From NCBI GenBank assembly GCA_009103225.1, contig RHPI01002615.1, positions 145,159 to 209,158 of the forward strand: DNA of 64,000 bases, written 5' to 3'. The notes beneath the pieces are model-generated. The model saw only the letters and a program-made list of their open reading frames with translations. It ran no database searches and had not been told where the DNA came from. Shown in pieces: positions 34,654 through 45,782 of the stretch (the first letter of the stretch is position 1; the number at the start of each line of letters is the position of its first letter). The stretch is from Chlorokybus atmophyticus. Taxonomy: Eukaryota; Streptophyta; Chlorokybophyceae; Chlorokybales; Chlorokybaceae. A program made the translations under genes and the position numbers.

Positions 34654-37600
34654 ACTCCCCAATGAAACTGCATGGTGTTGCGCAGACCGTCAACGCTTCT
34701 CTATAGTATGCACAACACATCAAGGGTGTGCACCCTTACTTTTGAGGTCTCAAGCGCTCACTTCTACATATGTCCCTGCCGACATTGCCCTAGGTATTGC
34801 AGCCACATGGTCAAGGTAGCCTACCTTGAGGTAGCGGTTTTCGACCGCGCATGTACCATCATGGTGCATGCGCGGCCGAAACTGCTACCTCTCCTGCGCC
34901 TTATCATAAGGCGTGACCTGGCGGCGTGACGCTGGATGTGATGCTGCCGCGTTGTGTGATGTGCGTGATGCGTGTGTATAAAAGAAGGAATGCAACTTTC
35001 GTGCATGCAAGGTCACACATGCCGTGTTCACATGCAAACTCGCTACACTTACCAATCACACAACCAAACACAACCACAGGGCTGGTCAATAACCATTTCG
35101 TTGTTTTACCTATTGCTTACCTACCTACTAACCATCCCCGTTAGTCGTGCATGGACGCTCATAGTCGGTTGGTTACCTGCAAGCATGTGCAGCAAGTTAG
35201 TCTTCACGGTCTTCACAGCAGCAAGTACCAAGAGCAGCAGACGGACTCCCACTCTCCTGTTCTCCTTCAACCCGTCACTTCCGCCGCCTTCCCTGGCAGT
35301 CCCACATCATGATGTAACCCTCGCACAGGGCCCCTCTGCCCTGCCCCTCAGCCCTCCCCACGCAGCGACTGTCGTGTACGACAGTCGCGGGTGCTGTGCT
35401 GCAAGTGCTGTCGGTGCTGGCAGTTGGGTGCTGCCGGTGGGGTTGGGTGGTGGGGTTGGTGCGGCGACGTTCTTGGCACGGGCATGCTGTGCTACCTCAC
35501 AGCAGCATGCTCCCCGTGCAGGCGATGCAGTTGTGATGTCACCAGCGTTCGTCGCTGCCTCCTCAGCTCCATCAACACCAGCTTGTAGAGCAAAGGTGGC
35601 GGCGTGCAGTATATGTGTGTGCGCGCGCATGACCGTGTGATGTAGAGTAGCACGGCACACATAACCATGTACATATGTATATAGGTGTACTTATGATAAG
35701 GCAAATTACTTGTTTAGCGCAACCGCACTGAACGTAGACTGCCATCAGTGGTAAAGGCCAAGTGCACTTGGGTAGTGCAACGACATTTACAACAGAGTAA
35801 AGCATTGAACTATTGCAAGCTTACAAAAGCCCCTTTATCATGTATGCGCTAGGTGCTTGGTTGGCAGCAATGTAGTTTGCAACAATTGTCAATGTAGTAA
35901 AGGTGAAGCTTGACGTTTGGATGAATGCAAATGACGTTTAAAAAAGGAACATCCAATAATATGCGACATTTCAACTTGAGGGGTTGACGGTAAGCTTGAT
36001 TTGAAAAGTTCTTTCAGTATAGCATTTAAACAATTGGTGTAAGCCTTGCATAAACATTTATTGAAATATGTACATCTTAAGTTAAGTTGAGATGCTTAAC
36101 ATGTTGGTCATGCAATGGCTGAAGATCGTCCTTCATGGAGTATCATCAATAAATTTTGCATTAGCACTAACATTTACACGAAAACAAAACCCCCTCAACT
36201 CATCTCAAGCTAAAAGGGCGCCCCCTTGAAACCGGCTTTAAACCCTCCCCCCCACCCCCCACCCCCACCTCTTGTGAGCGGGGTGTGTGGGTAGAGTGCC
36301 ACTTCCGGAAAGTAAGTGCAATTCCGGCCTTTTGCGTTATTATTAGCACAACGTGTTTACCTAGCGTAACTCATATGGCGAATGCATGTGACCACATGTG
36401 ATTCAAGGTTGCATTTTTCCGAGCTTGTCTGAAGTTTGAAAAATGCATGTTGAAATTAAGATAAGCCCTTTATGCCTTGCTGAAAATTACATATCGAAAA
36501 CCATGCATGCTTGCATCTTTTATATATATGCGCGTATACATGATGTATACACACACAAACCACCACACACAACACTAGTAAAAGCACACATATAACACAT
36601 CACATGATCAGCTGTACGGGTGTGGTTTATACCGATAAGGTAGTGCACATGAACACATCCTTCGTAGGCCTATCGAGGGTAATAACGAGAATATTAGCGC
36701 AATATAGATTTAGTAAAATGAAAGTTTGTTACACGGAGGCAACGACCCACAATGCCATGCAAACGGCTGATGCTACATGCTAGCTTCACATGTCAACCCA
36801 GCACACACGAAAGGTATTGCACGAAAGTCCGGGACATCATGGTCCCGCAGACTTTGAAGGACACCATGAGGTCCACCATTGGGCATTCCAATAAGAGACA
36901 TTCCTACAGCGCGGGCAAGCGCCACTGGACACTGCAACCGGCGCTGCATGCAGCAGTGGCGGGGGCGGCGGCGGCGGGAGGTGCTGCGTGGGAGCTGTCG
37001 TTGTGGCTTGTTGCTTACAGGCATGCATGCTGATCGGTAGCTGCTTGAGCTCGCTGGAGTTGGCGCAAGTTGCTGGGCGGAGGCAGCTGAGGAAGCGTTG
37101 ACTTGACCATTGTGTGGTAAGGCTCAGCCGACAAGCATGTAGCCCCTAGACCAGCTAGAGCTGCAGCTGGCTTGATGAAACACTCCGGTGCATACAGGTG
37201 AGATAGCGGAAAGCCTGGATGTGTCACTGTGTGCTGATAGCAAGGGTCACATCCCATCGCCTGTGGTTAGTCATGACGCTTGCAGCGCCCCTTCATGGCA
37301 ATCGCAAGCCTGGCTTGCATTTGCCAGCTATAGAGTTGCAGCATTAACACAGCAGATTACACTTCTCAAGAAGCTTCATGGTTGTCGTACGCTCAAGGAG
37401 CTTCTGGAGCCAGCTTGCGTTGTGTGTGCTGTGCGCTGTAACTGCACTTGCAGTCACATCACCATTCGCCACAAGCATAGTCTTGCTTCTTCTATTGCCT
37501 CTGGAGCACAGTGCTGATTGTAGCTTGCCTTGTACACGGGCAGAATTCTGTCGTTGAGCTGTTTCGATCGGTTTGCATGCCATACTGCAGCCGGGCGCCT

Positions 37601-37802
37601 GAACTGTTCAGTGTGCTGCTGACCTCCAGCACACTAGTAGTTTCACAGGTCTATAAAGCCCACACAATCTTTCGGTTTCATGTGTGAACCAGTGATGGGG
37701 GATTCCGTAAGGGAGCAGAGTTCTTGCAAGCACCACACTCACTAGATCTCATTATCATGTTCAAGCAGTACCTCTCTGTGCAGTAGTCCTGTCTTGCCCT
37801 CT
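34654..37802. other. Intergenic region between DEG/ENaC copies A and B
   Basis: No gene could be supported. It contains a 62-base hairpin at 34829-34890 and a short palindrome at 35361-35384 (11-bp arms). The frames at 35150-35660 on both strands are Ala/Pro-rich and unrecognised. The block at about 36940-37200 resembles 32050-32350 upstream of copy A. Confidence 0.45.
34829..34890. repeat. Foldback hairpin, about 30-bp imperfect arms
   Basis: AGGTAGCGGTTTTCGACCGC pairs with GCGGCCGAAACTGCTACCT across a CCATCATGG centre with few mismatches. It is probably a small foldback element. Confidence 0.75.
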
Positions 37803-40800
37803 ATGATGGAGGCGGAGCACAGCAACGGCGCAGTGTCTGTTAGCCACAAGATGTCCTCATGGCAAGCTGCGAGACAACGTGCCTCACTTGACAATGGCCA
37901 TGCGCTTGATGCCCCAGCTTCCATGCCTCCCTTCGAGCGTTCCACGAATGGTGAATCCACGCAATGGAGCGAGTCCAAAGGAGGAGGCGAGGGGACCGTC
38001 CAGACTTGGCCCAAGTCACTGAGGCTTCCACCTCGATTGGCTGTTGAGCCAGAGCCGTTTTTGCCCGTTAAACGCGAGCATGAGTGTTTTTGCTGCGGCA
38101 CGAGCATAATCAACCCTCTTCAAGATAAGCGCACCGACGAGCTCTGTGGCGAATTCTCCATGCACGGTGTGGGCGCCAGAGGGCATGTGTGCGCGTGTGC
38201 GTATGCGTGCTTGTGCGCGCACTCTTGCATGCATGCGTGCCTGCCTGCTTGTGTGCCTCCCTGTCCCAAGTGCTGCAACTTTACTCACCCACAGTGGATT
38301 TGGTTGTTGGTTGCAGGTTTGCCGCGCGCAATGCGCATTGAGACCAGCAAGTTGAGGCGTTTTGTCTGGCTGATAGTATTCTTGGGTGGTCTCGTGGCAT
38401 TCATCTCGTTGGTGGTGATCCAGATTCAGGTCTACACTGATTACAACACCAACATGAATGTCAACATCATGGATGCATCCCAGCAGGGAGGCCTCGATTT
38501 TCCCGCGGTGCGTCCTTTGCTCACTCAGCACAGCACTGACTGTTGTGCAAATGCACTGATGACTTAAATACGACTCCGACCCTTGTTTTGAATGTCTGCG
38601 CAGGTCACCATATAGAATGTCAACACTGTCAGGTATGCACTTGTACCAGTAAGCAGCTACCGCCAGTTCTCATCGTATGAGAACGGCTTTGTGCACATGT
38701 CTCAGTAGTATAGTTCTTCCGAGGGGTTGCAACTCTGTCCAATAGCTTCTTGCCATGCAGGAAGTCTGCTGTGGTCAACACGCCTTACTTTGACGAGGTC
38801 TGTGGAAACGCTGCTGGTCTTGAGGGAGACGAGCATGAGGGCTTTCAACGGTATCCTCTCAACTGGACACAACCTGACATTTTGGCCACTGCACACCAGC
38901 TTGATAGGTTTGTTTGTTTTGTTGGGAGTGCACCCCCTTCACACATGCCTGTGCAGTACAACCACCCAGACTCTTCCCCAGGCATGAGTTTTACTCCAGT
39001 GGGACATGCACCAATCTGTGGCCTTTGTTGAGCAGCATGCTGGTGGGCTGCCGCTTTAATAGAAGGAATTGCACAGCGAGTGACTTTGTCACCAGCATTT
39101 CACCTTTCCCGTAAGTACCGGTGCTGACATTGCACAACACATTTAGCGTCTTTGCGTCACGATTGACAAGCAGCTTGGTTGGTGTTGTTTGCATCATTCC
39201 TGCTTGAATAGTCCGTAGCAAGAATATTTCAAACAAAGCATGGGCCTGCTTCTCATTGTGCTGAGGTACAGAGACAACCGTTTTGGCGTCGCTTACACCT
39301 TCAACATCCTCAATGACTTAAGCACCTACACATCAGGCCCTGATGGCGGTTTATGGCTGGCCTTGAATGTTAACCAGGCAAGCATGGACTTGCCTGTTGT
39401 TGCTTTCTTAGCAAGTACTTGCTGTAGCTTGCATTGGCAAAGCTGGTCTTATGCAACTACTTGGTGTAATAGGCGGAGTATTGCCCACGAACTTGGGGAT
39501 CAGGGGTGTTCTTCGAGTTGCACAGCCACCGGGGGCTGCCACGTGATTTAGCAACTGAGCACATTTCGCCTGTCCGTCGGCAGGTGCTTGCATCTCAATG
39601 GCGTATGCTGCACTACCACAATCGAACAATGCTTGAGACTCATACACCTCTCATCAGATGCTAGCAAGCGGGAGGTGGTGGCAAGTGGGTATCACGCCAA
39701 CATTTCAGTCCTTCCTGGGCCCTCCATACAGTAAGCACTGCTGATAATCTGTAACTAGCACGTGCAGTGAGATTCTGTTGTCTGTCGCAGGCCAACACGT
39801 GGCTGTTTGATTGCGTATCACATAAAGTTGATCATGTGCTTTAACTTAAGGTTGTGATCATCCTTTCAAGACGCACTGCCTGTTTTCGATAGTTCCGCGC
39901 TTTCGCACAGCACGTTTTGTCATATGTTGTCAAAGTGCTGCTGTTGAGCGCTCAGTAGGCCTGGCCTGTGCACTTGTACAGCAGCTTGCATGCATTGTTG
40001 CAAGTATGCTGGATGTCTCCTTACCACTGTTTGAGTCTTGTGCTAGTTTTGACTTGATCCTTTTTGCCGCAGATGACCCGTGCATCGATCCTTCCAAAGG
40101 ACAGGTAGGGGCTAATCGATTTCTGTCATAAACTGTGTTAGCAGTCAGCTGGTGGTATCGCTTGTGACCGGTGAAACAGCAACATGTACTGTCACGGACA
40201 AGTGACCTACATGAGCTTATGTCCGCTACACCTTTGAGTTGATATGACATGCTCGCGGATCCATTGTCCTTGTCTGCTGCTAATCGACATTGCGTGGTGC
40301 ACAGCAAATCCCTCGCAAGAACGTGTCCTTAGAGTGCGCGCTGGGGTGCGCAGGAGTAGAGACATATCCGGTGTCAACGTTGGCCAAGCTTAGTCGCACT
40401 GACTTCCTCGACCTGAGCAGTGACAAAGATTGCATCCTCAAGTGCTTCAACCTCACACAGTATCGGTAAGTCAATACACAACTGCGTGCTGCACACACCT
40501 ACCAGGTGACAAGCGTAACCACCGATGCCTGCAGCGTCTTGTCATATGGTACAAACCGTATAACAAATCAACCGCTTCAGCCGTAGGCATATAGCAGCAT
40601 AGCCACCTCGCAGTTGTCAACTGCCATGGTTGATATAGATATGCTGATAGCTGAAGTCTCTCTCAGGCTATGTGCGCCAGTGGTCTTTGAGACCTACCTT
40701 GGATCAGTGGCCATCCCAACTGTCAACGCAGTGCCATCATTCATGCATCGCTTCCCCTCGTTGGCGATGGGTTACAACCCGGACAACATCACAGGTGACA

Positions 40801-41340
40801 CCGCTGCTCTCCGGACAGTGAAGGGCAATCTGGAAGACAACCTGGTCATGCTGTCCTTCTACTACAAGGATATCACCACCGTCACACAACAAGTCCAGGG
40901 CGCAGCGTACACAATAGGCGCACTGATCTCAAATGCAAGTGCATGTGTGTGTGCATGCAGCAGTCCACTGCCATGCGTGTGCGTGCGGCCATCTGCCTCA
41001 ACACTTGTCAACATTTGTTATGTGTGTCAAGGTTGGAGGTTTGGCGGGTCTCTTTCTCGGTATGTCCGTCCTAAGCCTGTTTGAGGCTGCGGAGATACTG
41101 GCAGTGCTGTGTATGTTCTTCTGGCACGACTACAAGGTCAGGCGCTACGGGCCATTCATGTACCAAGAGCACCTCACGCCACGGGCTAGCTTAGAGTTGC
41201 GCAACCTCCACCCAAACAAGTCCTACCGAGCGCCTTATGACAAGTACCTACGCAACCAGCAGCCCTCATCGCATGCGGCACCCAAACACACCAGCCGGAC
41301 CAGCGTCTCCATTGAGCCAATCGCAGAGCACAATGTGTAG
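37803..41340 (+). pseudogene. DEG/ENaC-family cation channel, copy B, complete but with one in-frame TAG
   Basis: Twelve exons: 37803-38166, 38317-38507, 38604-38632, 38761-38907, 38982-39110, 39272-39377, 39473-39583, 39658-39730, 40073-40104, 40305-40465, 40667-40934, 41032-41340; 1920 nt, 639 codons, consistent phases. DEG/ENaC channels are trimeric, mostly Na+-selective plasma-membrane channels with two membrane helices and a large Cys-rich ectodomain. Seen here: Cys/His block and SMHG, TM1 (about residues 135-160), FPAVTI, ectodomain cysteines (MLVGCRFNRRNCTASDF; LECALGCAGVETYPV; CILKCFNLTQY), the pre-TM2 stretch LVMLSFYYKDITTVTQQ, and TM2 with GGLAGLFLGMSVLSLFEAAE. Codon 189 (38613-38615) is TAG where A and C have TGG. 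Introns 6 and 11 use GC donors. The TAG makes it a probable recent pseudogene or allele; a base-call error is possible. Confidence 0.88.
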
Positions 41341-42522
41341 TTGCGGTTGTGACTTGGGTTGTCACAGCAACAACGCCAGCAATAGCGCCAATGCCCGTGC
41401 CAAAAACAACTGCATTAGAAACCACAACAACAGTACGATTAGCAGCAGCAATGCGGGTGCCCTCCAGAACTGGGAGCGAGTTGATTGTTCTCAATGGTGT
41501 TGCACAGATTCTGGGAAATGGAGTGTATACGCTGCACTTAGTACTTCAAGTGATCATATGTCCCTGGAGACATGTTGCCCATGAGTTAATGCAAATGCAC
41601 CTATGCTTGGGTTGAAGGCAGCAATGTTTGTCATCTTCCAGGTGAAAAGTTTAATGGCTTCAAGCTGGTTGATACTCTCTGCAACTTGCGATCAAGTATT
41701 GCAACGTGCTTGCTACTGTAGCACTGCTCAATTGCCTTCTTCAGCAGGCGCTAGGTCTGCATCGCCTGGGGCACGAAGGCACCGTGACAGCCTGTGCTGC
41801 AGGCAGATAGCCTGGCTGCCCGTGCTTGACAATTAGGTTTGAGACCCAGATAAACTGCATGAGAATGACAATAACGTCTTACATGAAGGTGCATCTGAAC
41901 CTCTGAAAACTATGATCAAACCATGTCAGTGTGTGAACACTGATCCTTGCCGTCAACATCTGCCAACACACCTACTCTAGAGTCATGACATAAAGTGTGA
42001 CAGCGCGAGTTTTGCACACACCTGCGTTGCACGCTCCACTCGCATTATGGTAACATAATGTCAGAATCATGCAGGAGGAGCACTGGACGCAATGTAGTGC
42101 TGTCATCGCGGGGGCCACCGCGGAAGCCATGCTGAAGTGGACATAATATAACCTCATCACGAGAGATCAGTGCTACGGTACTACGGAAGCATAGTACAAC
42201 CAGTTGAAAAAGGTTTGGGGACCTGGGACACGTTCCATAGCTGACCTATGCAGCTAGCCATGTGGTGGCACGTGAGCGGCCTGAGGGTTACCATCCCACT
42301 GTAGACTTCGATTGGTTGGCAACTGTGGCAAGTGCCACTAGCATATTGTACACATGCACAAAGCTGAACAATGCGCAACAACGCTAGCTCACACAAACCC
42401 TAAGATGACGCCCACCTCCCCCCGCACGCCAAGCCTGTATGTACAACATGTGTGGCGGCTCTCACCACCACGCATTACCACTGTGTGCCCGCTGTCGTGC
42501 ACAAGCGCTTAGATCCATTGTA
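41341..42522. other. Intergenic region between convergent copies B and C
   Basis: 3' flanks of the two tail-to-tail channel genes. No further coding sequence is recognised. Confidence 0.5.
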
Positions 42523-45500
42523 TCACACCGACAGTGCTCCATCTTCGTGAATGGACTGCGAGACGCTAGCCTTGCTTGCTTGCGAAGGAGCACTTGACCC
42601 GTCGCCATCAGCATGCAAGGGACGGCGTTGGTTACGTGTATGGAGGTACTTGTCGTAGGAGGCCCTGCGCGACGGGAAGGGCTGCAGGTTTCTCATCTCC
42701 GAGCTTGCCCGTGGCGTGAGGTGCGCCTGGTATCGGAGCGGCCCGCGACGGTTCAGCTGGTAGTCGTGCGAGTATATGAGACACAACAGGGCTAGTATCT
42801 CCGCCGCCTCCACAAGGGTCAGAACGGACATGCCCAGAAAGAGCCCTGTCAAACCACCAACCTGAAAGCACAGGGTCGGTGAGTTGAGAAGCCACAAACA
42901 CAGCTGTTGCATGCACACCCCACCAACGTACAGACCTATGTCCGAAAATGCACATACCCATGCGCGCACGCACAGACACAGACACGCCCGCGCGCACGCG
43001 CGCACACACACATGTGGTGCATGACAGTCAGCCACTGACATTTGAGATCAGAGCGCCGATCGTGTACGCTTTGGTCTGGATCTGCTGGGTCACGGAGCTG
43101 ATGTCTTTGTAGTAGAAGGATATCAGCACGAGGTTGTTGTGGAAATTGTTGATGACGCTCTGGAGGGCGACGGGGTCGTCGGTGATGTTATCCGGGTTGT
43201 ACCCGAGTGCCAGCGAGGGCCATCGGCGCATGAAAGCCGGCACCGCATTGATTGTTGGGATCTCTATTGATCCAGTCTCCGTCTCAAACATTGTTGACGC
43301 ACACAACCTGAGACACACCACACACAGCACTCGTGGTTGTGATTGTACAGTAGTTTGGGAGAGGCATCTCAATGCAGCAGCACAGAACTCTGCGCGCGCA
43401 TGCGTGTCTGCATTTCAAGCAAATGCACTTACTGGTATAGTGTTAAGTTGAAGCAGTCAAGGATGCATTTACTATCGCTGCTGATAGACAGGAAGTCCTC
43501 GCGATTGAACTTGGCCAGCGCGTTGATTGGGTATGCGTCGACCCCGGGGCAACCCAAAGAGCACTCCAGCGACACGTTCTTGCGAGGAATGAGCTGCACA
43601 CAACATGCCACGCCGCAAGTGAGTGCTGGCCAGCATAAGACTGTAGTAGCCATTGTTGACATTGCAGCCCAGCGCAGAGCACTTCTCAACCGTTGAGCGA
43701 GATTGGCATGTCGTCACAACATCATGCGCTGCATCATCCAAGCAGTGTGTACCTGTCCTTTGGAGAGGTCCACACAAGGCTCATCTGCAAGCAATGCGCG
43801 TATCAACAATAGTGGTTGAACTTGCTGAAACACAAAGGGCACTCACTATACGGAGGGCCAAGAAAGGACTGATAGGTTGGGGTGATGCCCACTTGCCACC
43901 ATCTCCCGTTTGCTAACATCTGTTGAAGCAACACGGTCAGCAGGCAATGAACAGCAGAAACAAGTGTGACAAGTGTTGATAAAGCTTATGTACGCCACTT
44001 TTGGGTGTGCTATATGCTCGTACGCTATCAAGCATGCGTACGACATTGTATGGTGTGCTATGCCCTTCTCTTTGCATTTAAACCTGGCGGCTAGGAGGTG
44101 AAATGTGCTCGATGGCAAAGTCAACTGGCAGTCCTTGATGATCATGCAACTCAAAGAACATCCCTGAGCCCCAGGTTCGAGGGCAGTACTCTGCCTAGAA
44201 AACACGTGATGTTGTAAGTTGCAAGCCTGTCAACTCTTTGTGTGGGTAACACCTGATAACGAGCTTGCCTGATCGATGAACAAAGCCAACCACAAGCCTC
44301 CATCAGGGCCTGATATGTAGGTTGTCATGTTGCTGAAGATGTTGAATGTGTAAGCGACGCCAAAGCGGTTGTCTCTGCACAACAGACCAAAATAAGCAAT
44401 GCTCCTGATGCGCAAGTATTGACGCATCGGCAATGTGTACAAGTTACAATACATAATCAGCAAAGAGGCTAGTCAGTTCCTGTTACAGAAGAAGGTGTGC
44501 TTACGGAAATGGCGATATACTGGTGTAGAAATCGCTTGCGGTGCAGTTTGTCCCATAAAAGCGGCAGCCCACCAGCATGCTGCGTAAACAATGGTGCTGC
44601 TATTGTGTGTAATGTCACACAGACCAAGCTATGAGAGTCACAAGATCGCTGGGCATTCACATCTTGCTGCGCTGTTGGGTGATTGTATAGGGTGGTGTGT
44701 CATGTGTGCGGGTTCTATGCTTATCAAATGCATGCACCAAGAAACCTGTCAAGCTGGTGTGCAGACGCCAGTACGTCCTCATCTGTCCAGTTGAGCGGGT
44801 AGCGTTGGAAGCCCTCGTTCATGTCTCCACTAAGACCAGCAGTTGTGCTGCAGACCTCATCATAGTCAGGCGTATCAACGACAGCAGACCTCCTGCATTG
44901 CAGACACTTGTAAGTTCTTCATTCTTAACGTAGCTTTCAGCCTATAACTACGCAGAACAAGCGCTTGAGAGTACACACGCATACACACCTGACGGTATTG
45001 ACATTCCATATGGTGATCTGCTCAGCCATCAGCAGTACAGAGTCAGTACTGATGCAGCTGACCATAATGATAGAATTCAGATGCGATGATGCGGCATACC
45101 GAAGGGAAGCGCAGGCCAACGCCATTTCTTGACATGTCGACGATGTTGATATTTATGTTGGTGTTGAAGTCGGCGTAAATCTGGATCTGGATGATACTCA
45201 AGGCTATAAAGGCGGCCACACCTCCGAGGAACACCAGCAGCCAGAGGAACCGCCTCGTCTTGCTTGTGTCAATGCGCATCGCACGTGGCAAACCTGTGAT
45301 GAACAAATTAGTGCTGAACACAATCCAAAGCAAGACACGCACACATACTAGCATATGCAGACACGTGATTGCGCACATGTGCTAAAGCGCGCGCATGCGC
45401 ACACATCAGAGACCACAGACGCAGGTGCGCTTCAATCCATTCATGTGTCATGTCAAGTCGCCGACTCTCAGCACATACCATGCATGGAGAACTCGCTGCA

Positions 45501-45782
45501 GAGTTCGTCGGTACGCTCATCTTGGAGTGGGTTGATGCTTTTCGAGCCGCAGCACATGCACTCGTGTTGATGTCGCTCCGGCGGGTTCGGCTCAGGCTCG
45601 ATGCCCGGCCGCACATCCGGCATGCTCCAGTCAGCGGAGTCGCGCTCCCCACGCTCAAAGGGAGCCATCGCAGCCGGCGCTTCATGCTCGAAACCGGTGC
45701 GGCGAGGGGAAGTCCGCCTCACCGTTGAAGATGGAGACAAGACATGAGCAACGGACACGTCCCGACTGTACTCGGGCTCCAT
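42523..45782 (-). CDS. DEG/ENaC (ASC)-family cation channel, copy C, intact
   Basis: Twelve exons: 45479-45782, 45100-45293, 44989-45017, 44746-44892, 44505-44579, 44269-44374, 44084-44194, 43847-43919, 43753-43784, 43433-43593, 43040-43307, 42523-42861; 1839 nt, 612 aa, open throughout. Cytosolic N-terminus with HECMCCG ... DERTDELCSEFSMHG, where HG is the family gating motif; TM1 RRFLWLLVFLGGVAAFIAL (about 113-131); post-TM1 RFPS-x-TIWNVNTVR, with Trp where animal members usually have Cys; ectodomain with paired cysteines and a HISP/FELHDH segment like the finger-beta region; pre-TM2 NNLVLISFYYKDISSVTQQ; TM2 GGLTGLFLGMSVLTLVEAAE with GMS at the G/SxS selectivity filter and the LVE acidic residue. 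The C-tail is basic and Ser-rich. Intron 6 has a GC donor. It is the likely functional member. Ion selectivity and gating stimulus cannot be read from sequence. Confidence 0.92.

Noticed and set aside
35150-35660. Ala/Pro-rich frames on both strands between channel copies A and B
   Set aside because: No ATG-to-stop model with plausible splice sites and no similarity to the channels or any known family.
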